Shown: positions 25,811 to 34,758, numbered from the stretch's first letter. The stretch: 43,747 nucleotides of DNA from Nitrosomonas sp. (GCF_022842015.1 NZ_JALHQJ010000018.1:1-43747), one strand, 5' to 3'. Made by a program: numbers and translations. Notes: generated from the letters alone by a model not told the origin.

Positions 25811-26662
25811 ATGCTTGATATCGCTATTGACACTATAGTCATGCGTCCTTATGTTTTTACTTTTTTTGCGGCATTTTTGCTGGTTTGTGTGCCACATGTG
25901 GGTTGGCGCAAGACCTTGATATTTACCGTTGCTGGCTATCTGATTGCTTTTGCGTCGGAGAAGCTTTCCATTACCACTGGGTTTCCGTACGGTTGGTATT
26001 TTTATATTGATGATACCAGTCATCAGGAGCTATGGGTTTGGGGAGTGCCTTTTTTTGATTCGCTCTCGTATGTTTTTCTGACTTATTGCAGCTATACGAC
26101 GGCATTGTTTATCCTGTCACCCTTGGCGACGAAAGGCGCGGATCTGGTCACGCTAGAAACGCGCGCGATCCGACATTCATGGGCTGTTTTAGTGCTAGGT
26201 GCTTTTCTGCAGACATTCTTAGATATAATCATTGATCCGGTGGCGTTGCAGGGCAATCGCTGGTTTCTGGGGCAAATATATGGTTACTATGAAGCCGGAC
26301 TGCATTTTGGTGTGCCGATTTCAAATTATGCCGGTTGGTTGCTGACAAGTTTTTTGCTGGTGGCCGCCTTTCAGCAGATTGATCGGAGGCGCGATGAGAA
26401 AATGCCGAAAGGGGTGTTTGCTATGCCATTCCGCTCTCTGCTTGGCCCGGTACTTTATTTGTCGGTACTAATCTTCAATTGGGTGATTACACTGTGGATA
26501 GGCGAGCATCTGATTGCACTGACCGGCGTGTTGATATTTACGCTACCAATTGTTATGGTGACCGTTCAGGCCGTGTTACGGGTTAATCGTTACCGTAAAG
26601 AGGAATTACAAGAACATTTAGAAGATTATCCTTGGTCACCTTTGAACAATGTTGAAAAATAA
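25811..26662 (+). CDS. CruF-like carotenoid biosynthesis membrane protein (DUF422)
   Basis: This 283-residue integral membrane protein has about seven hydrophobic helices. It carries the DUF422/CruF pattern: FASEKLSITTGFPYGWYFYID, PFFDSLSYVFLTYCSYTTA, LQTFLDIIIDPVALQGNRWFLGQIYGYYEAGLHFGVPISNYAGW. Family members act on carotenoid ends, for example as 1',2'-hydratases on acyclic carotenoids. The start at 25811 has AGGA upstream; TTG 25805 is less likely. No other carotenoid gene (crtB, crtI, cruG) is in the window, so the pathway cannot be confirmed from context. It is a single gene downstream of a long intergenic region. Confidence 0.82.
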   Translation: MLDIAIDTIVMRPYVFTFFAAFLLVCVPHVGWRKTLIFTVAGYLIAFASEKLSITTGFPYGWYFYIDDTSHQELWVWGVPFFDSLSYVFLTYCSYTTALFILSPLATKGADLVTLETRAIRHSWAVLVLGAFLQTFLDIIIDPVALQGNRWFLGQIYGYYEAGLHFGVPISNYAGWLLTSFLLVAAFQQIDRRRDEKMPKGVFAMPFRSLLGPVLYLSVLIFNWVITLWIGEHLIALTGVLIFTLPIVMVTVQAVLRVNRYRKEELQEHLEDYPWSPLNNVEK

Positions 26663-26721
26663 AAAGGTGCTGGATACTCCCTGTAATAGGGATTCACAAT
26701 CAAGTTCATAAAGCAAGTTCA

Positions 26722-27162
26722 TTAAGTATATTGTGAGTGCCAATGCTGAATTTTTGAGATTGCTGCTTGTAGGTTTGCTTTTGCCTGAATGCTTAGTTTT
26801 TCTCCCAATTTAAATTGATAGCCACGAATGCGGAGTAAAAAAGAGGTCGGGGCAGTGCGCTGGTATATTTGCTGATATGTAAATAATAATGCAGCTGGTG
26901 TAAGCGCGTGACTGGTATAACTGGCATCTTTTTCGGCATGAATCGGTAAAAATTCGTAAGGTTCAGCGCATGACATATCTGCATCAATAAACACGATCTG
27001 ATCAAATTCAAGTAAATCAATTGTGTGCTCGATCAGCAATTGCATGTCAATGAGGCACTGGGCATTTGTTAACCTCAGCTGATCGATCTGTTCGATCAAT
27101 AAAGGACCCAGCGCGTCATCGCCACGTCCAGGATTTCCATATCCAAATAACAAAATCATCAC
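26722..27162 (-). CDS. Hydrogenase maturation-type endopeptidase (HybD/HoxW family)
   Basis: This 146-residue protein belongs to peptidase family M52, which clips the C-terminus of [NiFe]-hydrogenase large subunits after nickel insertion. The nickel-sensing residues of the family are present: D16 in GNPGRGDDALG, D60 in FIDAD and H85 in TSHAL. The frame begins with GTG (27162), overlapping the stop of the preceding TPM gene by 4 bp; ATG 27159 is the alternative start. No hydrogenase gene is in the window, and it is coupled to two TPM genes and lemA. It may serve a hydrogenase elsewhere or have another target. Confidence 0.85.
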   Translation of the reverse strand: MMILLFGYGNPGRGDDALGPLLIEQIDQLRLTNAQCLIDMQLLIEHTIDLLEFDQIVFIDADMSCAEPYEFLPIHAEKDASYTSHALTPAALLFTYQQIYQRTAPTSFLLRIRGYQFKLGEKLSIQAKANLQAAISKIQHWHSQYT

Positions 27163-27659
27163 AGTATCGTAGGTTTATTGGTAAGTTCATTTTTGTCTTT
27201 ATTGGGATCATAAGGAAAGTGCGTTTCTAAATGCTGACTAATGGCATGGATACCTTGAATGAGGCCAACTTCAAATTGTTGCTGCCTAAATGCAGATTCC
27301 ATAATATGACAAATATTCTCCCATTCTTTGTTGGAAACTTTGGCATGTATGCCTTGATCCACAATGATTTCTACATCACGGTCAGCCAGCAGCAAATAAA
27401 TGAGCACGCCATTATTCTGTTCGGTATCCCATACTCGCAATTGCGAAAAAACTTCAAGTGCACGCTCTCGTGCTGTTTGATTTCTAATCAGGGCTAGAGT
27501 ATTGAGTGCACATTCCACAGCAATGCAAATTTCACCGCTATGATTCGTTTCCGATTGCTGAATTGCTTGTTCAATAGCCGTCAGTGTAGCAACGGGCAAT
27601 GAGCGTCGAAGCAACCATTGTCCAGCAGATAAATGGCGTATGATACGAGTTAAATTCAT
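27159..27659 (-). CDS. TPM-domain protein (second TPM gene)
   Basis: This 166-residue protein has a TPM domain (about 25-140): HSGEICIAVE, RALEVFSQLRVWDTEQNNGVLIYLLLADRDVEIIVDQGIHAKV, and FRQQQFEVGLIQGI. It has no signal peptide or transmembrane segment, unlike the first TPM protein, so it probably acts in the cytoplasm or at the inner face of the membrane. Its ATG follows directly after the TAA of the first TPM gene (TAAATG), with a GGGAGG ribosome-binding site inside that gene. The lemA-TPM-TPM order is common in proteobacteria. The TPM fold has been linked to phosphatase activity and to membrane-protein quality control. Confidence 0.87.
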   Translation of the reverse strand: MNLTRIIRHLSAGQWLLRRSLPVATLTAIEQAIQQSETNHSGEICIAVECALNTLALIRNQTARERALEVFSQLRVWDTEQNNGVLIYLLLADRDVEIIVDQGIHAKVSNKEWENICHIMESAFRQQQFEVGLIQGIHAISQHLETHFPYDPNKDKNELTNKPTIL

Positions 27660-28568
27660 TTACCACCTCCCAGAGGCGCCACCACCACCAAAGCCACCGC
27701 CACCTCCACTGAATCCTCCAGAACCAGAACCGCCGCCTCTAAAGCCAGAATTAGACCAGTTACCTCGCCCATTGCGGTAAATTCCTGGGTTGATGTGAAT
27801 GAAAAGATTCAGAATGAATACGACAACAGCGATGAGAATAGCGATCGCTATCGAAGAGAATATTGACCAGCCGACAAATCCTAGACCCATGCCAGTTACG
27901 GTGGCTCCAGCTATACGTCCCAGGTGTACTTGCAATATCCTCCCAATGACCGTGGAAAAGATGAGGATGACGATTAAGCTTTCAATGTTTGTCTGCGTAT
28001 TGGGCAAATTGTTGTTTTGCGTGGTGCTGGGGAGTGGCAGTGTTTCACCGTTGATCAGGCCTATGATCATTTCAATCCCTGCTTGAATACCTTCGGCAAA
28101 CTGCCCTTGTTTAAATCGAGGTGTAATAATTTCCGTGATAATTCGTTTCGCTGTTGCATCCGGTAGTACCCCTTCCAAGCCATAACCAACTTCAATACGA
28201 AGCATTCTGTCGTTTTTAGCGATCAGCAGTAAGACACCATCATCAATACCTTTACGTCCTATTTTCCATGCTTCAACAACCTGCATAGCGTATTGCTCAA
28301 TAGCGAAGGGTTGAGTGGTCGGGATGATTAATATGGCAATTTGACTCCCTTTCTTTTTTTCAAATGCTGTTAATTGATGTTCCAGTTGTGTAATTTCATG
28401 AGTAGAGAGTGTTCCGGTTAAATCAGTTACATGGGATATAAGGGACGGAATGGCGATTTCTGCCCTGACTGATGTGATTGCCAATAAAATTGTAAGTAGG
28501 GTAATAACTCTAAAAAATATATTCTTGATTTTAGGTATTGATTCTTCGTTGGTCGATGTAGGTTTCAT
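27660..28568 (-). CDS. TPM-domain membrane protein with Gly-rich tail (YgcG-like)
   Basis: This 302-residue protein has an N-terminal hydrophobic segment (about 17-37, acting as a signal), a periplasmic TPM domain and a hydrophobic region. The TPM domain spans about 42-180: HVTDLTGTLSTHEITQLEHQL, GSQIAILIIPTT, IGRKGIDDGVLLLIAKNDRMLRIEVGYGLEGVLPDA. One or two transmembrane segments follow (about 200-262). The C-terminal tail is of Gly, Ser and Phe (FRGGGSGSGGFSGGGGGFGGGGASGRW). This matches the YgcG family. The gene follows lemA by 18 bp and abuts the second TPM gene. Confidence 0.9.
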   Translation of the reverse strand: MKPTSTNEESIPKIKNIFFRVITLLTILLAITSVRAEIAIPSLISHVTDLTGTLSTHEITQLEHQLTAFEKKKGSQIAILIIPTTQPFAIEQYAMQVVEAWKIGRKGIDDGVLLLIAKNDRMLRIEVGYGLEGVLPDATAKRIITEIITPRFKQGQFAEGIQAGIEMIIGLINGETLPLPSTTQNNNLPNTQTNIESLIVILIFSTVIGRILQVHLGRIAGATVTGMGLGFVGWSIFSSIAIAILIAVVVFILNLFIHINPGIYRNGRGNWSNSGFRGGGSGSGGFSGGGGGFGGGGASGRW

Positions 28569-28586
28569 GAAAGATAGTAACTGGAT

Positions 28587-29195
28587 TTATTTATCTTCCA
28601 GCCTCGGTGTATCAAAATCAATTTTTGGCGCGGTAGATATTTCGTCTTCATTTTCTACAGTGAAGCCGGGTTTTGTTTCAAATCCAAATAGCATGGCTGT
28701 GAGATTGCTGGGGAAAGAGCGGACGACAGTATTGTATTCTTGAACTGCTTTAATGTATCGATTGCGTGCTACAGTGATACGATTTTCGGTGCCTTCCAGT
28801 TGTGCTTGTAAATCACGAAAATTGGCATCTGATTTTAACTCGGGATAATTCTCGACGACGGCCAGTAACCTTGAAAGAGAGCTGGACAACTCTCCTTGCG
28901 CATTCTGGAATTTAGTGAATGTTTCAGGGTCGTTGACTAGCTCTGGAGTTGCTTGAATACTGCCAATTTTGGAACGAGCATTGGTAACTCCAAGCAATAC
29001 ATCTTTTTCTTGGGCAGCGAATCCTTTGACGGTATTAACTAAATTGGGTATTAAATCTGTACGTCGCTTATATTGATTCAGCACTTCTGCCCAACTGGCT
29101 TTAATTTGCTCATCGGTTGATTGAAGCGTATTGTAGCCGCAGCCACTTAAAACAAGAACGCAGAGAATTGTCGCTACTAACTGCCTATTGCGCAT
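28587..29195 (-). CDS. lemA: LemA family lipoprotein
   Basis: From the ATG at 29195 (GGAGAAATTT directly upstream) the protein has 202 residues. It carries a signal peptide ending in lipobox LSGCGYN (Cys about 19) and the LemA helical core: TDEQIKASWAEVLNQYKRRTDLIPNLVNTVKGFAAQEKDVLLGVTNARSKI, then LSRLLAVVENYPELKSDANFRDLQAQLEGTENRITVARNRYIKAVQEYN. LemA proteins are membrane-tethered helical bundles of poorly defined role, often encoded with TPM proteins and M48 peptidases. It is the first gene of the lemA-TPM-TPM-protease unit. Confidence 0.92.
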   Translation of the reverse strand: MRNRQLVATILCVLVLSGCGYNTLQSTDEQIKASWAEVLNQYKRRTDLIPNLVNTVKGFAAQEKDVLLGVTNARSKIGSIQATPELVNDPETFTKFQNAQGELSSSLSRLLAVVENYPELKSDANFRDLQAQLEGTENRITVARNRYIKAVQEYNTVVRSFPSNLTAMLFGFETKPGFTVENEDEISTAPKIDFDTPRLEDK

Positions 29196-29284
29196 AAATT
29201 TCTCCAGAAAATTGCATAACCATGAATTATGGCTTTGTTGATATTTTGTAATATTCAATGAAAATTTCTTTCCATCTTGGGTAG

Positions 29285-29395
29285 ATGATGAATGATAAAA
29301 CGGAATTGACCGATGAACAATGGAAGATTTTGTTAGCAGTTGCTGATGTCTGTTATTGCAGTTTCAGTGGCCAATGCAAAATTCCGGATAAATAA
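29285..29395 (+). CDS. Possible 36-aa small protein ending in a terminator
   Basis: An open frame of 36 codons starts at ATG 29285 (a second ATG follows at 29288). It reads through LTDEQWKILLAVADVCYCS and ends CKIPDK at TAA 29393-29395. The stop overlaps the left arm of a perfect terminator hairpin, an arrangement expected for a real short gene. It has three cysteines and an N-terminal LTDEQW motif, also seen at the start of some transposases and small helical proteins, so it may be a fragment. The ribosome-binding site is weak. Confidence 0.35.
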   Translation: MMNDKTELTDEQWKILLAVADVCYCSFSGQCKIPDK

Positions 29396-29428
29396 AAACC
29401 GCTCGATCTTGATCGAGCGGTTTTTATT
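29391..29428. terminator. Bidirectional intrinsic terminator
   Basis: There is a perfect 18-bp stem (29391-29408 with 29411-29428) around a TT loop, GC-rich in the middle and A/T-rich at the ends. Read on either strand it gives a GC stem followed by TTTTTATT. It would end transcription of the 29445-31586 minus-strand gene and of anything read rightward from 29285. Confidence 0.9.
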
Positions 29429-29444
29429 TGCAATCATCAATACT

Positions 29445-31586
29445 TTAATTATCAGGATATCCTGCTCCTGCCCAAGTTAAACCACCATCCACTGATTTAT
29501 AAATATTTTTTCTTGCTGCGCCTACAATCGTCGAATCCAATTCATAGGTAGGCGATATCTTGAATTCAATGAATTCAATATTTTCAGTTGCAATCAGCGA
29601 TGCGGTTGTATTCAGCGAAGATGTTACTGCGCCTGCTCCATCCAGATTTGCGCTAAACAGTCCTTTGCCACGGACATTGACAAAGATGGTTCGGTCGACG
29701 CCGAAGTTTGGGGAAAATTCTACTTGTAATATAACGGCATTTGATCCAACTGAAGTGTCAGTTTCTTTTGTCCAGGTGGTGCCTCCATCAGTTGAGCGGT
29801 AAATGCCACTGGTTGTGCCAACAAGCACAAGATTATCGATGGCAAATTGCGGGGATATCGCAACCCACATATATCTTTGCCCAGCCCACCCGGTTTGGAT
29901 GATCGAACTAGCACCGACGCGCAAGAAAGTGTCTCCGCCATCCTGTGTCCGCCATACTTCTCCCGCGCGATTGGTGGCAAATGCAATGCGGTCGTTAGCA
30001 TAATTAGGCGACACAGCTACACTTGTAATAGGATGGTTTGTTGGCATCCCCCGTTGCAATATCCAAGTTTTCCCAGCATCTTTGGTCTGCAGTAATCCAT
30101 GGAGTCTTGAGCCGAGGTAAATTTCCTTATCGGTTGCAAAGTTTGGCGATGCTGCTAGGGCCGTGAGAGAAACGAGATCCTTTCGAATTTCAAGAAATCT
30201 AGGAATAAATCTAACGGTAAAACTGTCTCCGAAGTTGGTGGATGATCCCACGTATCCATTAGTCGCAGTAACGATTGTTTGAGTGCCATTTGCATTCTTC
30301 ACGATCTGCGAATCGAAGAAATTCATTTTTCGCCCTGTCGGGTTGGGCCAGCCACTGGTAGACCAGGTTGTACCGCTATCGGCAGAAATAGCGATGCCTC
30401 TTCCGACATACGTTGTGGCAATCATCTTTTGATCAGTGTTAAAACTCGAAGAGAGCGCAAGCCCTGTCAGTACGCCAATTCGTGTTTGACTTTGCTTCCA
30501 TGTACTGCCACCGTTTTTCGAGATAAAAATCCCATCGAATACCGGTAAAAATACTGTCTGGTCTGTCGCGTATGTGCGGGATACTTGCAAGTCAGTCATT
30601 TCATTGAGTAATGATGTTTGAACGGTGACTACAGCGCCTGAATTAAACAGTTCCCAATTATCGCCACTGTCGGTAGATTTAAATACCGCTTGAGTCAGAC
30701 TGGTACTAAATACCGTGCGGTCGATCGCGTAGTTCGGTGAAACCGCTATATTATTAATCGCTTCATTAGGTAAGTTAGTACCTTTGCTAACAAAGGTATT
30801 TCCTCCATCGCTGCTATAAAAAATTCCAAAGCTTGGGGTCGCTAAAAATATTTCCGATGCGCTTCCTGGTGCGATGGCCATATCGTAGATGATGGTTCCT
30901 GTTGGATTCCCCAATTCGGTCCAGTCAATGCCGCCGTTGGTGGATTTTCGTAAGTATCCAGTATCGCTTGCAATTATTAGAGTGTTATCGGTAGCAAAGT
31001 CAGGTGAGATTGCGATAGCGGTTACTTTATTGGTTTTATCGAGTACCTGAGTCCATTGCGCATCTGTATTGGAGCGACGGAAAAGGGCTCCATTACCTTC
31101 ATTAAAGAAAACTACATAACCACTGCTAGTTTCAGCGACCTCCATTTTTTTTATGATTTTGTTTGAAACGGCAAGACCTGTATTATAGGGTTCCCACGAA
31201 TCGCCACGATTGGTTGAGCGATAAACACCACCTTTGCCTTTGAGGCCCGCAAACACAGTTTGATCGGTAGCAAATTTTGGAGAAACGCGAAGAACACTGT
31301 ATTCAAGCGGATGGTCCAAACCATTCGCTAGATTAATCCAATTCGCACCCCCGTCGGTTGAGCGCATAACTTGATCGTAATACCAACCGGTAAATGCGCC
31401 ATCGCTAACTAAGAACATCGTTTTGTCGTTGGCATAATCGGGTGATGCGGCAAATGCAATTACCATGTCATGAGGTGTATGTGCATGCACATTAACACCA
31501 GTAATGCCAATTGATAAGAAAAACGCAGTAATCACGGCAATTCGCCGCATGAAATTGATTCGAATTTCGTTTACATTGACTAACAT
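29445..31586 (-). CDS. Exported BNR/sortilin-type beta-propeller repeat protein
   Basis: This 713-residue protein has a signal peptide (about 13-36, ending HAHTP). The rest is a chain of propeller repeats. About twelve units carry a BNR/Asp-box-like motif such as RSTDGGANW, KSTNGGIDW, YSSDGGNTF, RTQDGGDTF and KSVDGGLTW. Alternating with them is a second motif of the form SPxxAxDxTxF (SPDYANDKTMF, SPKFATDQTVF, SPNYAIDRTVF). The organisation resembles Ycf48/VPS10-type ten- or more-bladed propellers. The function is unknown; such propellers bind proteins or sugars outside the cytoplasm. AAGGATTAAAC before the ATG at 31586 supports the longer start; MRR at 31550 has no ribosome-binding site. Confidence 0.85.
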   Translation of the reverse strand: MLVNVNEIRINFMRRIAVITAFFLSIGITGVNVHAHTPHDMVIAFAASPDYANDKTMFLVSDGAFTGWYYDQVMRSTDGGANWINLANGLDHPLEYSVLRVSPKFATDQTVFAGLKGKGGVYRSTNRGDSWEPYNTGLAVSNKIIKKMEVAETSSGYVVFFNEGNGALFRRSNTDAQWTQVLDKTNKVTAIAISPDFATDNTLIIASDTGYLRKSTNGGIDWTELGNPTGTIIYDMAIAPGSASEIFLATPSFGIFYSSDGGNTFVSKGTNLPNEAINNIAVSPNYAIDRTVFSTSLTQAVFKSTDSGDNWELFNSGAVVTVQTSLLNEMTDLQVSRTYATDQTVFLPVFDGIFISKNGGSTWKQSQTRIGVLTGLALSSSFNTDQKMIATTYVGRGIAISADSGTTWSTSGWPNPTGRKMNFFDSQIVKNANGTQTIVTATNGYVGSSTNFGDSFTVRFIPRFLEIRKDLVSLTALAASPNFATDKEIYLGSRLHGLLQTKDAGKTWILQRGMPTNHPITSVAVSPNYANDRIAFATNRAGEVWRTQDGGDTFLRVGASSIIQTGWAGQRYMWVAISPQFAIDNLVLVGTTSGIYRSTDGGTTWTKETDTSVGSNAVILQVEFSPNFGVDRTIFVNVRGKGLFSANLDGAGAVTSSLNTTASLIATENIEFIEFKISPTYELDSTIVGAARKNIYKSVDGGLTWAGAGYPDN

Positions 31587-32555
31587 GTTTAATCCTTCAA
31601 ATTTTAGTTGTTTTTTGATTACTAACTCTGTCTGCTACGTGAAACTTTTGCCACGAATTTATTGAAAAGTACTGAATTTCTGTGTAACGATTGATTTTGC
31701 CAACTGGAGGCTAATATAGTAGAAATACTTCCTTAAACCAATAGGTCATTATTACTTTTTTTCTAGTACATATATACTACGAGGTTATTGTAAAACCTGG
31801 AAAATTTTGCTGTAGTAGCAGGAAACTTACTGATGTAACTGGCTACTCATATTCCCATAAAAAGTGAAGTTTCACATCTTCATGGATATTTTTCCATAGC
31901 ACAGTATTCGGGCAGAATGGTTTCTTTATAATTTATCCAAGAAATTATCTGTTTTTCTTGAATTAACTTTTGATTATTAACGAATATAATTCGTATAAAT
32001 CTTTTCTATCTGTTTCGCAGCCATTATGGCGATTTAATATCCGCTTACTCCTGGTAAATTATTTTTTCATTTCACCGAAAATAACGCTTTGATAAACAGC
32101 ATATATTTGCTTTTTTATTTTACTGAAAGGTCTTGTCCTACCTTGCAATAGTTGAGAATTTCCGCTCCAAAATAATTTGGACGGAATTGGGTATTTAATC
32201 TGATATTATGACTAGGAAAAATCCTGTGATAGCCGATAATGTTATCCGTGGCGTAGGAGTCTTTTTATCTGTCAAATGTGTTCGATGGATTTATAGGTAA
32301 AAATTGAGGTGCCAGACATAAGATACTTTGCCGTGCATCACAAACTTTGTTCATGCGTCGATGTAATTCAAGCAAAAAAAAGATTTTTGTGCGGCTCAGT
32401 CATCTGAAAATTGCTGGCAAGAGATGGGAATGACTAAATTGCTTGAGTACGCTGAAGTTTGTAGAACTAATCCTTGGTTTATCTTTTCTGTTTTAGTAAG
32501 AATCGATAGTGGCATGCACATTTAATCTGAAAATATTTAGCATTTAGAAAACAAA
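31587..32555. other. Long AT-rich intergenic region, no gene seen
   Basis: Nearly 1 kb separates the propeller gene (minus) from a methyltransferase gene (plus). I find no supported open frame. Two imperfect or short inverted repeats are visible: ACGAA/TTCGT at 31980-31994, and an AATT-CC-CCAAA/TTTGG-GG-AATT dyad at about 32157-32188. The right part should hold the promoter of the methyltransferase gene. It may be the remnant of decayed or transferred DNA. Confidence 0.45.
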
Positions 32556-33137
32556 ATGAGAAACTTACTCAGAAAGATTTATTCGATACTAAAAAAACGT
32601 GCATCATACTTATTTTATCTGATCGAATACAAACGGGCCGCAAATGCTGTGCGCAGAACAAGTAGTGATCCTAACTCGATCTATGAAAAGATATTTGAGG
32701 AATTCATGCAAAGCTGCGGGAATAAGCCATGTCTTCAAATAGGGGTAAAAAATAGATTAGGAAAAAAATATGGGCCCAATTGGGTAAGTGTTGACAAATA
32801 CGATATGCGCGATTTTATTGACTATCATTATGATATTCATGACCTACCCTTCGAAGATAACAGTTTTGATGCAGTGGTCTGTATATCGATTTTAGAGCAT
32901 GTTCCTTACCCGTTGAAAGCAATTCAGGAATTCAAAAGAATCTTAAAGCCGGGTGGGAAAATATGGGTTCAATTGCCATGGCTTTGCCCTTATCATGCGG
33001 TTCCAAAAGACTACTGGCGCGTTAGTCCGGATGGATTAAGAGTCTGGATGGAGGATTTCAAAGAGGTTTCTTGCGGAACTTATATGTGGCGCAAGACCTA
33101 TTTTTCAATTGCAACTTATTTTTATGGAGAAAAATAG
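32556..33137 (+). CDS. Class I SAM-dependent methyltransferase (Methyltransf_11 type)
   Basis: This 193-residue protein has a basic, aromatic N-terminus (RNLLRKIYSILKKRASYLFYL) that could associate with the membrane. The methyltransferase core contains WVSVDKYDM (acidic residue after strand 2), LPFEDNSFDAVVCISILEHVPYP (motif II) and FKRILKPGGKIWVQLPW (motif III). The first glycine motif is atypical: CLQIGVKNRLGKKYG instead of the usual GxGxG. Such proteins often sit in polysaccharide clusters and methylate sugars, but none is present here. The gene is convergent with the next one (11-bp gap). It is AT-rich and follows a long empty region, which hints at transfer. Confidence 0.75.
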   Translation: MRNLLRKIYSILKKRASYLFYLIEYKRAANAVRRTSSDPNSIYEKIFEEFMQSCGNKPCLQIGVKNRLGKKYGPNWVSVDKYDMRDFIDYHYDIHDLPFEDNSFDAVVCISILEHVPYPLKAIQEFKRILKPGGKIWVQLPWLCPYHAVPKDYWRVSPDGLRVWMEDFKEVSCGTYMWRKTYFSIATYFYGEK

Positions 33138-33148
33138 AATAGTAAGAC

Positions 33149-34372
33149 TCAGACAACTTGCCCTGCAGCATAACCTGATGACCAAGCCCATTGGAAATTA
33201 AATCCTCCTAAATGACCCGTAACATCTACAACCTCTCCAATAAAGAACAGACTCGTTGTGTGCTTGGATTCCATTGTCTTGGATGATAACTCAACAGTAT
33301 CGATGCCACCGAGCGTTACTTCCGCCTTCTTGTAGCCGATCGTGCCGCTCGGCATAACCTGCCAGTTGTGGAGTTTATCTGCGATCAAGAGCAATTCATT
33401 TTCCCGGTAGTTACCGATAGGTTTTGCAGTGATAGCAAGCTCGGCTAGCAGGGATGCGCACCAGACCTGCACGAAACGTTTAGGGAGATAATGGGCTAGC
33501 AGATTCGGTAGAAGCATGGTGCTCCGACGATAAAGAGAAAAAATTTGTTGTGCATTCTGTTGTGGTAACAAGTTGATGTATAAAGACTCTCCTGATTGCC
33601 AATAGGATGATATCTGCAGTATAGCGGGGCCGCTTAATCCACGATGGGTGAATAAAATATCCTCACGGAACGAAGTTCCGTTACAACTAACCTCAGCATC
33701 TATTGCCACGCCTGAAATTTCCTTAAAGCCAGAAAATTTATCTGCAGCAAAGGTTAAGCCCACCAAACCAGGTCGTAACGATGTTACGCGAACGCCAAAC
33801 TGATTGGCAACTTGATAGCCAAATGCGCTTGCGCCAATTTGTGGAATTGATAAACCGCCTGTAGCAATTACCAAAGATTTAGCTTCTATAGTATTGCGCT
33901 CAGTTATCAATCTAAAATTTGATCCAATATCTTGATTCTCATCGTTCGCTAGGCCCTCTATTTTTTGAATAGCAGAGGCTAGTTGCCAATCTACATTTAC
34001 TGCACTGCACTCGCTATGCAGCATGTTAATAATTTGTTGCGAGCTACCCTCACAAAATAACTGCCCCAACTTTTTTTCGTGATAACGGATACCATGCTTC
34101 TCAATCAGAGAAATAAAATCCTGTGGCGTGAAACGAGCCAATGCGGAACGGCAAAAATGTGGGTTTCCGGAAATGAAGTTTTCCGCTGAGGTATGGCAAT
34201 TGGTAAAGTTGCAACGACCACCGCCAGAAATACGGATTTTTTCCGCTAACTTAAATGCATGGTCAATGAGTATCACGCTGCGGCCTCGCTTACCTGCCTC
34301 AATTGCGCACATCATGCCTGCAGCACCTGCTCCAACGATAACTACATCTTTATACAGCTTAGGCAAGCTCAT
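33149..34372 (-). CDS. HI0933/YhiN-type FAD-dependent oxidoreductase
   Basis: This 407-residue flavoprotein has the N-terminal dinucleotide-binding motif DVVIVGAGAAGMMCAIEAGKRGRSVILID, the family motif KIRISGGGRCNFTN, and a mid-protein ATGGLSIPQIGASAFGY. Conserved C-terminal segments are AEVTLGGIDTVELSSKTMESK and LFFIGEVVDVTGHLGGFNFQWAWSSGYAAG. The family includes BaiN, but for most members, including this one, the substrate is unknown. Length is normal and motifs are intact. The DUF2909 gene lies just upstream (34 bp) on the same strand. Confidence 0.92.
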   Translation of the reverse strand: MSLPKLYKDVVIVGAGAAGMMCAIEAGKRGRSVILIDHAFKLAEKIRISGGGRCNFTNCHTSAENFISGNPHFCRSALARFTPQDFISLIEKHGIRYHEKKLGQLFCEGSSQQIINMLHSECSAVNVDWQLASAIQKIEGLANDENQDIGSNFRLITERNTIEAKSLVIATGGLSIPQIGASAFGYQVANQFGVRVTSLRPGLVGLTFAADKFSGFKEISGVAIDAEVSCNGTSFREDILFTHRGLSGPAILQISSYWQSGESLYINLLPQQNAQQIFSLYRRSTMLLPNLLAHYLPKRFVQVWCASLLAELAITAKPIGNYRENELLLIADKLHNWQVMPSGTIGYKKAEVTLGGIDTVELSSKTMESKHTTSLFFIGEVVDVTGHLGGFNFQWAWSSGYAAGQVV

Positions 34373-34406
34373 GTATTACACCGTGAAGCGCTTCTGAACA
34401 AAGAAA

Positions 34407-34595
34407 TTATTCAGTCATCATATCTAAGCGAGTTGCTATCATCAGTACAATAAATAAAAAAAGAGATAAACCAATCCGTATGCTTAATGATCTAACCATA
34501 CGTGTTGAATTACCTTTATCTTTATACATGTAATACAGTGCTGATCCTAGGCTATATAATATAAGGAGAAATACTACGGCGGCGAAAATTTTCAA
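34407..34595 (-). CDS. DUF2909-family twin-transmembrane small protein
   Basis: This small membrane protein has two hydrophobic helices separated by YMYKDKGNSTRMVRSLSIRIGLS, matching the DUF2909 pattern common in beta- and gammaproteobacteria. I place the start at a TTG (34595) giving LKIF at the N-terminus (62 residues), because AGGA lies about 8 bases upstream and family members begin MKIF. A TTG at 34628 would add 11 residues without a clear ribosome-binding site. DUF2909 genes often neighbour cytochrome oxidase assembly genes elsewhere, but not here. Function is unknown. Confidence 0.8.
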   Translation of the reverse strand: MKIFAAVVFLLILYSLGSALYYMYKDKGNSTRMVRSLSIRIGLSLFLFIVLMIATRLDMMTE

Positions 34596-34758
34596 TGGCT
34601 TAATCCTAACAAAAATTGAATTTGCCAAATTTTAGCCGAGTTTTTCTGATTATCCAATGACTATTTAATGATAAAAACTCCAGAAATTTAGTATTAAATT
34701 AATCAATTGCTTCTATACCACTTCATTTTGGCTTCTTTTCATCGGTCAATACTGTGCA

